A program made the translations under genes and the position numbers. Positions 1 to 8,641 of a DNA stretch of 42,319 nucleotides are shown piece after piece (the stretch's first letter is position 1; every line of letters begins with the position of its first letter). Source of the DNA: Planctomyces sp. (lineage in GTDB: Bacteria; Planctomycetota; Planctomycetia; Planctomycetales; Planctomycetaceae); NCBI GenBank assembly GCA_027483405.1, contig JAIXUU010000026.1:1-42319 (forward strand), in the 5' to 3' direction. The notes below the pieces were generated by a model. The model had not been told where the DNA came from, did no database searches, and saw only the letters and a program-made list of their open reading frames with translations.

Positions 1-1203
1 CGCAGTGCGTTTGCTCCCATTTCGACCAAACTGCCAGGCGTCAAATTCACCGAGATTCTGCCCAAACTGGCCCAGGTGAATGACAAATTCACATTGATCC
101 GGTCGATGAGGTATACGCCCAATGGATTGTTTAACCACACAGCCGCCATCTATCAGATGATGACTGGCTACACGACAGATAAAGTCAGTCCTTCAGGCCA
201 GTTGGAACCTCCTTCACCCAAGGATTTTCCTAACTTTGGTTCGAACATCATCCGCTTGAAGCCACCCAAGGAGCAGATGCTTCCCTTCGTCATGCTCCCG
301 AGGCCACTTCAGGAAAGTAACGTTGTCGGCAAAGGAGGAACGGCTGGCTTCTTAGGCAAAGCCTACGATCCTTACACGCTCTATCCCGATGGCGACGATA
401 TGGACATGGCCAAGATGGAACGCATTCGTATTGACGACCTCCAATTGCGGCCCGAAGTTTATGCGACGCGTCTCGAACGGCGGGCACGCCTCCGTGAACA
501 GATCAATTCACTGATGCCCCGCATGGATGAAGCCGTTGCCGACTACAAGCTGGGTGAATACTACGATCAAGCTCTCGGTCTGATTATTTCCGGCCGCGCC
601 CGGGAAGCATTCGCCATTTCCACCGAAGACGATGCCACCCGCGATCTCTATGGCCGCAACACCTTCGGCCAAAGCCTGCTATTGGCTCGCCGACTGGTTG
701 AAGCTGGGACCCGTGTGGTTGAAGTGGTCTGGCCGAAAGTGGCGAACAGCGATAATCACTCGTGGGATCATCACGTGGGTTTGACAGATCGCATGAAGAA
801 ACAGTCCGGCCCCATGTTCGATGCCGGTCTGTCAGGTCTCATTACCGATCTCGATCAGCGGGGACTGCTCAACGAAACTCTCGTGGTCGCTGTCGGTGAG
901 TTCGGACGCAGCCCGCAAAAGGGCGTCAGCACGTCCGGTAACGGTAACAGTGCTGATGGTCGCGATCACTGGCCTTATTGCTACACCGCCATGGTGGCTG
1001 GTGCCGGCATTACGCCAGGAGCCGTTTATGGCGAAAGTGACAAAACGGCATCAGCCCCCAGCAAGTCGCCCGTTCATCCGGCAGAACTTCTGGCCACGAT
1101 CTACCACTCATTCGGCATACATCCCGAAACGATCGTCTACAATCACTTGAACCAGCCACGCGAGTTGGTCAAGGCCCAGGCCATTACCTCACTCTTCGTG
1201 TAA
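1..1203 (+). CDS. DUF1501 family protein, 5' end outside the window
   Basis: The frame is open from the first base, so the N-terminus (normally a Tat signal) lies to the left. An internal GTG at 76 is not the true start, because the residues before it continue the family pattern. DUF1501 proteins are exported, distantly sulfatase/alkaline-phosphatase-like proteins, very abundant in Planctomycetes and of unproven activity. Visible here are the central block around DNHSWDHH, the [13 protein letters not shown] stretch, the EFGRSP motif and the [17 protein letters not shown] motif, all typical of the family. The C-terminus ends in a segment about [15 protein letters not shown], where the family usually names the next homologue of its 'Lilliputian' ending. 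A partner DUF1549/DUF1553 gene would be expected upstream. A terminator-like hairpin follows at 1277-1313. Confidence 0.93.
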   Translation, partial: RSAFAPISTKLPGVKFTEILPKLAQVNDKFTLIRSMRYTPNGLFNHTAAIYQMMTGYTTDKVSPSGQLEPPSPKDFPNFGSNIIRLKPPKEQMLPFVMLPRPLQESNVVGKGGTAGFLGKAYDPYTLYPDGDDMDMAKMERIRIDDLQLRPEVYATRLERRARLREQINSLMPRMDEAVADYKLGEYYDQALGLIISGRAREAFAISTEDDATRDLYGRNTFGQSLLLARRLVEAGTRVVEVVWPKVANSDNHSWDHHVGLTDRMKKQSGPMFDAGLSGLITDLDQRGLLNETLVVAVGEFGRSPQKGVSTSGNGNSADGRDHWPYCYTAMVAGAGITPGAVYGESDKTASAPSKSPVHPAELLATIYHSFGIHPETIVYNHLNQPRELVKAQAITSLFV

Positions 1204-1276
1204 AACCTGACTAATGTAACGACAAGCGAAAACCATCACGCGAATGTTTCCACATTTGCGCGAAGGTTCGGATTCA

Positions 1277-1313
1277 GGGCGACTCACTCCATCGAGAATG
1301 AGCCGCCTTTTTT
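1277..1313 (+). terminator. Probable rho-independent terminator after the DUF1501 gene
   Basis: GGCGACTCACTC and GAATGAGCCGCC form a 12-bp stem with two mismatches, followed by a run of six T. It lies 75 bases after the stop codon of the DUF1501 gene. The imperfect stem lowers confidence. Confidence 0.5.
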
Positions 1314-1367
1314 CATCTTTGCATGTTGTTGTCTTCTCGAAGGATAACTCGCTTTCGATGAAGTAAT

Positions 1368-1410
1368 CGCACTCTGTGTGCCATGCTTGCAGCTCTGGAC
1401 AAGCATGTTT
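1368..1410 (+). repeat. Palindromic repeat family B, copy 1
   Basis: CATGCTTG (1382-1389) and CAAGCATG (1400-1407) form a perfect 8-bp stem with a 10-base loop. It is preceded by CTCTGTGTGC. The same flank plus hairpin recurs at about 28834-28858 (+) and 36675-36720 (-), so this looks like a dispersed REP-like element rather than a local terminator. Confidence 0.6.
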
Positions 1411-1670
1411 TCACATCCAAGAACGCGCTGTTATCTTCTGGGAAACGTCTGAGATTCGGCAGCCAACATTCCAATCACGAATTCCGCGGAAGAAGTTCAT
1501 CAACGCACAATGGTTACAGTTTACGCCGCAGGCTCAGGTCGGCACGCTATGACCATTTCTCACGTTCCCGCACGATCCATTCGGCCGGACACTTTGCCGG
1601 GGTTCCCTTTGAGCATAGACTGTAATGACTCATTGAAAGCCTGCACTCAGGGAACAGGGATTGTGCTGCC

Positions 1671-2468
1671 ATGCCCTATTTTGAAACAACTGCCGGTCGA
1701 GTCTTTGCTGTCGTTCAAGGTGAAGGGCCGCCCGTTGTTCTGCTGCACGGCTTCCCGTTGACTCATCGCATGTGGCGCGAGCAGATGGCGCCGCTTTCGG
1801 CGAATCATCAGTTGATCGTCCCCGATTTTCCCGGCTTCGGGCAGACACCCCTGGTGAAAGACAGCCTGTCGATCGACGACTATGCGATCGTCACCTTTGC
1901 CCTTCTGGATGTCATTGCCCCGCAGCAACCTGTTCATGTGGCGGGTCTCTCCATGGGAGGGTACATCGCCATGGGGATGTTGCGACAGGGGGCTGATCGA
2001 ATCCGTTCGCTGGCACTGCTCAATACCAAACGGGAAGCCGACACCGCCGAAGCTGCCCATAAGCGGCTGGCCATGGTTGATAAACTGCTCGTCGAAGGCA
2101 GCCGGGTGGCTGCCGAAGCCATGATGCCCATGGTGATGGCACCAGATGTCAACGAAGACCGGCCCGCCCTTTTCGACTTTGTGCGTGATCTGATGATCTC
2201 ACAGGCAGCCCGTGGCCTGGCAGTCGCCCAGCGGGCCATGGCCAGCCGACCAGACTCAACGGAACTTTTGGCCAAATGCACCGTTCCTGTCCTCATCGTG
2301 GCTGGTTCTGAGGACAAGATCACACCACCACAAGGGATGGCCGACATGGCTCGCGATATTCCCGACTCACAGTTCGTCACAATTGCCCATGCCGGGCATC
2401 TCTCTCCACTGGAAAAACCAGTGGCAGTGAACGAAGCGCTGCTCAGCCACTTTCAGAGATATCCGTAA
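1671..2468 (+). CDS. Alpha/beta-fold hydrolase
   Basis: The 265-residue protein has the complete alpha/beta hydrolase layout. The oxyanion region is VVLLHGFPLTHRMW (about residues 22-35), the nucleophile elbow GLSMGG is near residue 94, the acid lies in VAGSEDK near residue 216, and the catalytic histidine in AGHLSPLEKP near residue 243. It has no signal peptide, so it is probably cytosolic. Length and motifs fit the small esterase/3-oxoadipate-enol-lactonase-like group, but the substrate cannot be read from sequence. The ATG at 1671 is preceded by a purine-rich AGGGA about 12 bases upstream. It lies 65 bases before an EboF-like phosphodiesterase and is followed by a methyltransferase, all on the same strand, which suggests a shared small-molecule pathway. 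Confidence 0.92.
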   Translation: MPYFETTAGRVFAVVQGEGPPVVLLHGFPLTHRMWREQMAPLSANHQLIVPDFPGFGQTPLVKDSLSIDDYAIVTFALLDVIAPQQPVHVAGLSMGGYIAMGMLRQGADRIRSLALLNTKREADTAEAAHKRLAMVDKLLVEGSRVAAEAMMPMVMAPDVNEDRPALFDFVRDLMISQAARGLAVAQRAMASRPDSTELLAKCTVPVLIVAGSEDKITPPQGMADMARDIPDSQFVTIAHAGHLSPLEKPVAVNEALLSHFQRYP

Positions 2469-2533
2469 ACAGTCTCGAAAGCCGTCTGTTGTCCGAATCC
2501 GCCAGTATTTCCGCCAGGACAAAGTCATCTCCT

Positions 2534-3919
2534 ATGCCTCAGCCGCTGGTGATCATCAATGTGGTGGGTCTGACATACGAACATCTGGGCCAGCACACGC
2601 CACACCTTACGGCACTTGCCAAAGCCGGTACAGCGGCACCCGCCAGCGGAGTCTTTCCGGCAGTCACCTGTACGGCACAGGCCTCGATGCTCACAGGTAC
2701 AACTGCGACGCAGCATGGGATTGTGGGCAATGGCTGGTATTTTCGCGACACCAGTGAAGTACGCCTCTGGCTGCAATCGAATCGATTGGTACAAGGGACA
2801 AAACTTTACGAGCAGTTGGCGTCGATTGATCCGGGCCTGACCACCGCCAAAATGTTCTGGTGGTACAACATGTATGCGCCCGTCGCCTTCTCGATGACTC
2901 CCCGGCCCAGTTACCCGGCCGATGGTCGCAAAATCTTCGATTCCTATTCGCATCCCACGGAACTGCGTGATGTTCTCCAGAGCAAACTGGGGGTCTTCCC
3001 TTTGCAGTCGTTCTGGGGGCCAATGGCAGGTATCGAAAGTTCCCGCTGGATTGCCACAGCCTCCATCGAAGTGATGAAGAGTTATCGACCGTCACTGACA
3101 CTGGTCTATCTGCCCCATCTGGATTACGACCTGCAGCGATATGGCCCGCACGATCCTCGCATTCCAACGGCTTTACGAGAAGTCGATATTGAAGCCGGAC
3201 GTGTCATCGAAGCTGCCAGAGAATCTGGTGCCGAAATTCTGGTTGTCTCGGAATACGGCATTACGGAAGTCTCGAAACCTGTGCACATCAATCGTGTGCT
3301 CCGAGAGGCTGGCTGGCTGGTCGATCGCCGCGAGCCCTTGGGTTACGAAACACTCGACTGTGGCGCTTCCCAGGCATTTGCTGTCAGTGATCATCAGGTG
3401 GCCCACGTTTACGTTCGAGACGCGTCGGACATCCCGAGAGTTAAAAAACTCCTGGAGCAGACCGAAGGCATTGACCGCGTGTTAGACGAAGCGGGCAAAG
3501 TCGAGTTGGGAATCGCTCACGAACGAGCCGGCGAACTGGTGGCGATTGCCGCACCGCAGGCGTGGTTCACGTACTATTTCTGGCTCGATGATCATCTGGC
3601 ACCGGACTACGCCCGCACGATCGACATCCATCGAAAACCTGGCTACGACCCCACCGAACTGCTGCTCGATCCGCAACTAAAGTTCCCGAAGTTGCGCATC
3701 ATCCGGCGTCTACTCCAGAAAAAACTGGGCTTTCGTTACTACATGGACGTGATCGGACTGGATGCCTCCATCGTAAAGGGTTCGCATGGAAGGCTCGCGA
3801 CGAAAGGCCGCGAACCTGCGGAAGGGCCGGTCATGATCGCTTCTCGACCAGACATTCGCTCTGAGAACTGGAGTCTGCTCGATGTCCCTCAAATTGCCAG
3901 AGCCTTGATGGGCTTGTAG
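2534..3919 (+). CDS. Alkaline phosphatase superfamily phosphodiesterase, EboF-like
   Basis: This is a type I phosphodiesterase/nucleotide pyrophosphatase family protein of about 461 residues. The N-terminus opens with INVVGLT instead of the usual metal-binding aspartate motif. The likely nucleophile threonine sits in PAVTCTAQAS, followed by HGIVGNGWYFRD. Metal-ligand motifs follow as YLPHLDYDLQRYGP, SEYGI and KGSHGR. From memory of the family, the INVVGLT, GNGWYFRD and MFWWYNMY blocks match the AP-family enzyme of the ebo cluster (EboF), whose products help export or position small molecules in cyanobacteria and pseudomonads. No other ebo gene is visible nearby. A TTG at 2489 would extend the frame by 15 residues, but the ATG at 2534 starts exactly at the conserved first strand. 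Confidence 0.87.
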   Translation: MPQPLVIINVVGLTYEHLGQHTPHLTALAKAGTAAPASGVFPAVTCTAQASMLTGTTATQHGIVGNGWYFRDTSEVRLWLQSNRLVQGTKLYEQLASIDPGLTTAKMFWWYNMYAPVAFSMTPRPSYPADGRKIFDSYSHPTELRDVLQSKLGVFPLQSFWGPMAGIESSRWIATASIEVMKSYRPSLTLVYLPHLDYDLQRYGPHDPRIPTALREVDIEAGRVIEAARESGAEILVVSEYGITEVSKPVHINRVLREAGWLVDRREPLGYETLDCGASQAFAVSDHQVAHVYVRDASDIPRVKKLLEQTEGIDRVLDEAGKVELGIAHERAGELVAIAAPQAWFTYYFWLDDHLAPDYARTIDIHRKPGYDPTELLLDPQLKFPKLRIIRRLLQKKLGFRYYMDVIGLDASIVKGSHGRLATKGREPAEGPVMIASRPDIRSENWSLLDVPQIARALMGL

Positions 3920-3987
3920 TGCGCAGACCTGCTTTTGCAGTCGCCATAATCACCACCTGAGTTGATCACGGAATACTGGAGTTCGGC

Positions 3988-5073
3988 ATGGCAATGAAAG
4001 ATGCACTACGGTTTCCACCGACAGATGTCACGCCGATCTTTGATCTCTTTCGAGGCAACTTCGCGACAGAACTTCTGGCTGCTTCCGTCGCTCACTTGCA
4101 TGTGTTTGAAATTTTGAACGAGCGTCCTCTGTCGTTTAGTGAATTGCAGAGTCGTCTGGCTTTGTCCGAGCGAGCGACACAGGTGCTTGTCACTGGCCTT
4201 TGTGCCATGCAACTACTCACCAGACGCCTCAATGGCGAGATCGACTTGACACCACTGGCAAGAAATCATCTGGTCTCCACCAGCCAATTCAGCGTAGGTG
4301 GCTACATTTCGCTGGCCGCACAATCGGCTGGCACAATGGCGTTGGTGGAAAGATTGAAGTCCGACCGGCCTGAAGGAGCGGAGAGCGCGCAGGGGGCCGC
4401 TTTTATTTTTCGTGAGGGTTCCGAATCGGCCATGGATCGTGAAGACTCCGCCCGGTTTTTGACGTTGTCTCTGGCTGGCCGGGCGTGGAACGTAGCTCCC
4501 CGGTTTGCCGATGTTCTTCCCGCAGGCCAACCTGGAAAAGTTCTCAAAGACAATTCTGGCAGTTCTGGTCGAGTTCTGCTGGATGTCGCTGGCGGCAGTG
4601 GGATTTACACTATGGCAGTCCTGCAGAAGCACCCCACCTGGAGAGGCATCATTTTTGATCGCCCCGAAGTGCTGAAAACAGCCGCTGAGTTGGCGGAACA
4701 AACGGGGGTTCGCGATCGATTGGAATTGTATGCCGGGGATATGTGGGTCGATCCCTTCCCACCGGCTGACGACATTTTGCTCTCCAATGTGCTGCACGAT
4801 TGGGATCGCCCCCAGTGTGCTCGCCTGGTGGCGAAGGCCACTTCCGGATTGCCGGAAGGTGGCCGCCTGCTGATTCATGATGTGCTGTTAAACAGCGATT
4901 TGACGGGCCCGCTGGAAATTGCCCTCTATTCGCTGGCTCTTTTTTCACTGACTGAAGGCCGGGCCTACAGTCTGGAAGAGTATCGCGGCTGGATCGCAGG
5001 GGCCGATTTAAGATACGTGGATTGCATTCCGACAGCAGCACATGGCCACTTGATTCTGTCAGAGAAGGTTTGA
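3988..5073 (+). CDS. SAM-dependent O-methyltransferase, family 2
   Basis: The 361-residue protein begins with a winged-helix dimerisation domain (residues about 10-100, with the FSELQSRLALSERATQVL helix-turn-helix stretch) and then a Rossmann SAM-binding domain. Motif I is LLDVAGGSGIYTMAVL, motif II the acidic FDRPEV, followed by LYAGDMW and LSNVLHDWDRPQCARL, where a histidine in this position is the usual catalytic base of plant-type and bacterial O-methyltransferases. It most probably methylates a hydroxyl on a small, perhaps aromatic, molecule. The GGAG seven bases before ATG 3988 supports the start. It lies 68 bases after the EboF-like gene and probably shares its transcript. The substrate is unknown. 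Confidence 0.9.
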   Translation: MAMKDALRFPPTDVTPIFDLFRGNFATELLAASVAHLHVFEILNERPLSFSELQSRLALSERATQVLVTGLCAMQLLTRRLNGEIDLTPLARNHLVSTSQFSVGGYISLAAQSAGTMALVERLKSDRPEGAESAQGAAFIFREGSESAMDREDSARFLTLSLAGRAWNVAPRFADVLPAGQPGKVLKDNSGSSGRVLLDVAGGSGIYTMAVLQKHPTWRGIIFDRPEVLKTAAELAEQTGVRDRLELYAGDMWVDPFPPADDILLSNVLHDWDRPQCARLVAKATSGLPEGGRLLIHDVLLNSDLTGPLEIALYSLALFSLTEGRAYSLEEYRGWIAGADLRYVDCIPTAAHGHLILSEKV

Positions 5074-5284
5074 TCTGCAAAAAAGATGAGCATTGATCAT
5101 CAATTTGACGAACAATCGACGTATCTTCAGGGTAAGAGGCTAAGGATGGGTGCTTGACCCCTCACCCGAAGGTTCGTAGCATCAATAACATCAGTATTCT
5201 TTGATTGATTTCATATCTGTCGGCGATTCGCCATCTTGTGGAACCCCTCATCACTGGGTTTTCCACCAGAACAGGAAATTTTGC

Positions 5285-6784
5285 ATGGCCACAACGATCC
5301 AGAATTCTGGTGCAGTACGGACGCCGGAACGTCCCTCCGTGACGGCTCGCCTCGATGGTTCGCAAGTCAGAGGTGCGAAGTGGTCAGAAATCGCCGTGAC
5401 AGTCGGTGTGAGTACCTTTTTGCATGCCATCGTTCTGTTTTTGTGTGCAATGATTGTCTTTGACAATCGTCAACTGGAAGAAATCTTCACCACGATTGCC
5501 TCGATCAACGAAGTCGAACAAGAGCCGATTACCGAATCATCGTTGATTCAGCCCGAGGAAATCATTCAGACCAACGTTGACCCAAATCAGGGCGAGTCCA
5601 ACGCCCTCGATGTGGCGGATGTCCCAGTCGATATGCCGAACATCAACGATCTGGATCCCTCGATGGTACTCGACTCAGTCGAGGCCGACAGTGGCTTGAG
5701 TGTAAAAATTGGCGATGCGATGGCCGGACGATCATCCGCTGTCAAATCTCAGTTGCTGAAGGAGCAGGGTGGTAATGATGCCAGCGAGGCCTCCGTTCTG
5801 ACAGGGCTGAAATGGCTGGCCAACCATCAGGCCGACGACGGGAGCTGGAATTTCAATCATGTCGGCACGAAGGGTTGCGATTGCAGTCAGCCAGGAACCT
5901 TGAAAGCCTGTAAAACCGGTGCGACAGCTATGGCCATGCTCGCCTACATGGGTGGTGGACATACCCACAAAAAAGGCGATTACCAGAAAGAGATGAAGCA
6001 AGCCGTCGACTTCATGATCAAGAGTCAGAAGGTGACTCCCGAAGGCGGCGATTTCCGAGGGATTGTCTCCAGTAACGAAGGCTTTTACACCCAGGGGCTG
6101 GTCACTATCGCCCTTTGCGAAGCTCTGGCTCTCACCAAAGATGAGCGTTTACGCACACCCGCCTTCAATGCGGTCAAATTTATTGTCAACGCTCAGAATC
6201 CCAAAGATGGCGGCTGGCGATATCAGCCGCGCCAGGCCGGTGATACATCAGTCGTGGGTTGGCAGGTGATGGCACTCAAAAGTGCCCAGATGAGCAAGAT
6301 CAAGGTCCCTCCGCAAACCTTCCGTGGTGCCGAGAAATTCCTCGATGCCTGTGCGAAGAATGGTGGCTCTCAGTACACTTATGTTCCCGGAACTGGTGAT
6401 GCCAAAAACTCGATGACTGCCGCCGGATTGCTCTGCCGTATCTACATGGGGTGGGAACCCAACAAGCCAGCACTCAAGGAAGGCGTGGCTCATCTGGACA
6501 AAGCCAAACCGGCCAAAGGAGACATGTACTACAACTATTACGCCACACAGGTCATGCACCACTGGGGTGGGCCTGAATGGCAGCGATGGAATGCAGTCAT
6601 GCGTGACCAACTGATCAAAACTCAATTGAAGCAGGGGCATGCCACCGGAAGCTGGAACGTAGCCGATCCTCACGGCGGCTCGGGTGGTCGGCTCTACATG
6701 ACTTGCCTCGCCGTCATGACTCTCGAAGTCTATTACCGCCATTTGCCCATCTATCAGCGGGAAAATGTGAAGGTTGACTTCTGA
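5285..6784 (+). CDS. Membrane-anchored prenyltransferase/squalene-cyclase repeat protein
   Basis: The protein has about 499 residues. A short cytosolic N-terminus precedes one membrane segment (about residues 38-60, VGVSTFLHAIVLFLCAMIVF), an acidic linker (about 65-150), and then an alpha/alpha toroid of squalene-cyclase-type repeats. Repeat signatures include QADDGSWNFN, NPKDGGWRYQP and ATGSWNVADPHGG. The catalytic DxDD acid motif of true squalene-hopene cyclases is not seen, so cyclase activity is unlikely. A cysteine cluster (GCDC, ACK) sits in the first repeat. This architecture is common and functionally uncharacterised in Planctomycetes, and the toroid probably lies in the periplasm. 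ATG 5285 has AGGAAA just upstream. A TTG at 5201 would add 28 residues without a binding site. It has its own gap of 211 bases upstream, so it is probably transcribed alone. Confidence 0.88.
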   Translation: MATTIQNSGAVRTPERPSVTARLDGSQVRGAKWSEIAVTVGVSTFLHAIVLFLCAMIVFDNRQLEEIFTTIASINEVEQEPITESSLIQPEEIIQTNVDPNQGESNALDVADVPVDMPNINDLDPSMVLDSVEADSGLSVKIGDAMAGRSSAVKSQLLKEQGGNDASEASVLTGLKWLANHQADDGSWNFNHVGTKGCDCSQPGTLKACKTGATAMAMLAYMGGGHTHKKGDYQKEMKQAVDFMIKSQKVTPEGGDFRGIVSSNEGFYTQGLVTIALCEALALTKDERLRTPAFNAVKFIVNAQNPKDGGWRYQPRQAGDTSVVGWQVMALKSAQMSKIKVPPQTFRGAEKFLDACAKNGGSQYTYVPGTGDAKNSMTAAGLLCRIYMGWEPNKPALKEGVAHLDKAKPAKGDMYYNYYATQVMHHWGGPEWQRWNAVMRDQLIKTQLKQGHATGSWNVADPHGGSGGRLYMTCLAVMTLEVYYRHLPIYQRENVKVDF

Positions 6785-6968
6785 TTCCTTCAACCTGAAA
6801 TTGAGTATTCGAGTTCGCGTATTCGAAGCGTTTCGATTTCGCCCGGAAAATCAGGTTGGTACTGGCCTTTAAACTTCCGTTCACGCAGAGTGCGGCGATC
6901 AGTGGAGCAAAGACGACTGGTGCCTTATACTACTCCCCAGAGATACCGGGACGTAAAGAGGCCGAAAG

Positions 6969-7292
6969 ATGCCACTGTTTGAAATTGAGACGTCGGCACA
7001 CATCATGGTCGCCTGGACAGAATCCCGCGAGGATGCCGAGGCCTTGACGCAAGAGACATTTCCCGACGAGGAAATTCTCCGTATCGGTCGGCGTCCACGC
7101 GATGCGTGGGTGATTTCCAAAAGACTGCTGGGATTAACAGGCCCTGCCTCACCCAGTGAAATGGCTCGCGATTGCCTCGCCAAATCTCATGGCAACAAAA
7201 TCGAAGCCATCCATTTGTATATGGTCGGCATGGGAGTTTCAGAGGATGAAGCTCAACGAGCCATTGAAACCAATATGTCACTGGGCTGGTGA
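6969..7292 (+). CDS. Small conserved-looking protein with UBA-like C-terminus
   Basis: This is a 107-residue protein I do not recognise. The N-terminal half (IETSAHIMVAWTESREDAEAL) resembles a small alpha/beta ferredoxin-like fold. The last 45 residues form three helices ending in HLYMVGMGVSEDEAQRAIET, which resembles a UBA/TS-N three-helix bundle in spacing and hydrophobic pattern. There is no signal peptide or membrane segment. The start is supported by AGAGG about 8 bases before the ATG. It sits alone between the squalene-repeat gene and the SDR gene on the same strand. The function is unknown, and the UBA-like reading is an inference from pattern only. Confidence 0.75.
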   Translation: MPLFEIETSAHIMVAWTESREDAEALTQETFPDEEILRIGRRPRDAWVISKRLLGLTGPASPSEMARDCLAKSHGNKIEAIHLYMVGMGVSEDEAQRAIETNMSLGW

Positions 7293-7367
7293 GGCTCCTT
7301 CAGGAGTTTCTTGTTGAATCCGTTTCCCCGGATTTCATGATCTGCATCAGGGTGGAGTAGTTCGTCC

Positions 7368-8177
7368 ATGAGTCGGTTGCTTGAAGGCAAAGTCGCGCTG
7401 GTCACGGGTGCAGGGCGAGGGTTGGGCCGCGCGTTTGCCGAGCATCTGGCTAAACTTGGTTGCCATGTCGGAATCCATGGCCTGCGGGAGAATGGCCCCT
7501 CCGAATACGGTGAAGGGACAACTCTGACACATACGGCCACAGAGATTGCAACGGCATACAGTACAAAAACTTATCGTGTTCTGGGTGACCTCACCGTCGA
7601 GGCCGATGCCACTCGCGTCGTTCAGGAAGTGACTTCTGAATTGGGGCCGATTGATATTCTGGTGCACTCGGCTGGTGGAGATATCGCCGCCGCCGGTGGA
7701 AAGCCCAATCCCAACGATGCTGTTATGATCAAAGCGATTGATGTTCGTTCGGTACTTGATCGCAATCTGATGAGCACCATCCATATCTGCCAGCAGGTGG
7801 CCCGCGGGATGATGGAGCGACGCCAGGGCCGCATCATTACCATCAGCTCGATCGCTGCATTCCGGGGAAATGCCAACAGTGCCATTTATTCCACTGCCAA
7901 AGCGGCTGTGGTCGAGTACACACGTTGCCTTGCCGAACAGCTCAGGCCGTACGAAGTGACCTGCAATTCTCTGGCGCCCGGCGATACGCGAACAGGTCGA
8001 TACCTGGGAACACGAACGGTCGATCAGAGTCGTCTGGTCGAAGCGGGTACGCTCGATCGAATTGGCCTGGTTGAGGAAGTGGCTCAGGTGGTGGAGTTCT
8101 TTGCCGGCCCACTAGGGCAATTTGTGACGGGGCAGGCTTTGCGTGTTGATGGCGGCAGCCAGATCTGGCCCGCCTGA
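7368..8177 (+). CDS. SDR family NAD(P)-dependent oxidoreductase
   Basis: The 269-residue protein has the classical short-chain dehydrogenase features. The cofactor-binding TGAGRGLG is at about residues 14-21, SAGG replaces the usual NNAG at about 103-106, the catalytic serine lies in TISSIAAF, and the catalytic YSTAK (Tyr/Lys) follows. The C-terminal GQALRVDGGSQ block resembles FabG-type ketoreductases. A small insertion (about residues 107-125, KPNPNDAVMIKAID) lengthens the loop after strand 4. It could act on 3-oxoacyl or sugar-type substrates, and the neighbours do not decide this. GGAG lies 10 bases before the ATG. Confidence 0.93.
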   Translation: MSRLLEGKVALVTGAGRGLGRAFAEHLAKLGCHVGIHGLRENGPSEYGEGTTLTHTATEIATAYSTKTYRVLGDLTVEADATRVVQEVTSELGPIDILVHSAGGDIAAAGGKPNPNDAVMIKAIDVRSVLDRNLMSTIHICQQVARGMMERRQGRIITISSIAAFRGNANSAIYSTAKAAVVEYTRCLAEQLRPYEVTCNSLAPGDTRTGRYLGTRTVDQSRLVEAGTLDRIGLVEEVAQVVEFFAGPLGQFVTGQALRVDGGSQIWPA

Positions 8178-8568
8178 TTCCTTCTGGTTGGGCATCAGAT
8201 GAGCTGACGAATCGGTCACTGGGTGATCCGCGATCCCGTCGGAAAGCTTCCTCTCTGAATGCGAATTTCAGCAGCCTGCCAGCCCTGCTCTATGATTTTC
8301 ATTGAATCGTTTTGAGAAACGTTTCTAATGACAGGTCAATTTCCCAGGCAAAATCGGTTCAAAATGGTCTTATGGTGCGATGATCCGCACATTTTTTATG
8401 ATTTGTGGCTGGTTGGTTTTACTCTGTGAGATCAGCGGCTACACTCCTAACCTTGGCCACTAATGGCCATGCCGTGGTTTCATCGCCAGCACGTTGGAAT
8501 TTATCAGAAGTGATGAATTCGCCCTGATTTGTCGAATTGTCATTTGCGGCCTAACATTCAGCAGATAT
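8178..8568. other. Intergenic region, 391 bp, before tRNA-Lys
   Basis: There is no gene-like reading frame here. It contains a perfect 12-bp palindrome AGAAACGTTTCT at 8315-8326, which could be an operator or chance, and a promoter-like pair just before the tRNA at 8529-8557. Confidence 0.6.
8529..8557 (+). promoter_or_regulatory. Candidate promoter of tRNA-Lys
   Basis: TTGTCG (8529-8534), a 17-base spacer, and TAACAT (8552-8557) resemble a sigma-70 promoter. Transcription would begin about 5 bases before the mature tRNA. No second candidate of similar quality lies in the 100 bases upstream. Confidence 0.4.

Positions 8569-8638
<70 letters not shown>

Positions 8639-8641
<3 letters not shown>

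Larger units (their letters stand above)
1204..1670. other. Intergenic region, 467 bp, no convincing gene
   Basis: This stretch holds the terminator-like hairpin at 1277-1313 and a palindromic repeat at 1372-1407. The short reading frames here lack family resemblance and good ribosome binding sites. The promoter of the following alpha/beta hydrolase should lie in the right half, but no clear -35/-10 pair stands out. Confidence 0.6.

Noticed and set aside
2489-2533. TTG start for the EboF-like gene
   Set aside because: The ATG at 2534 begins at the conserved first strand, and the extra 15 residues are low complexity.
8315-8326. AGAAACGTTTCT palindrome as an operator
   Set aside because: A single 12-bp palindrome with no second copy or adjacent promoter; chance cannot be excluded.
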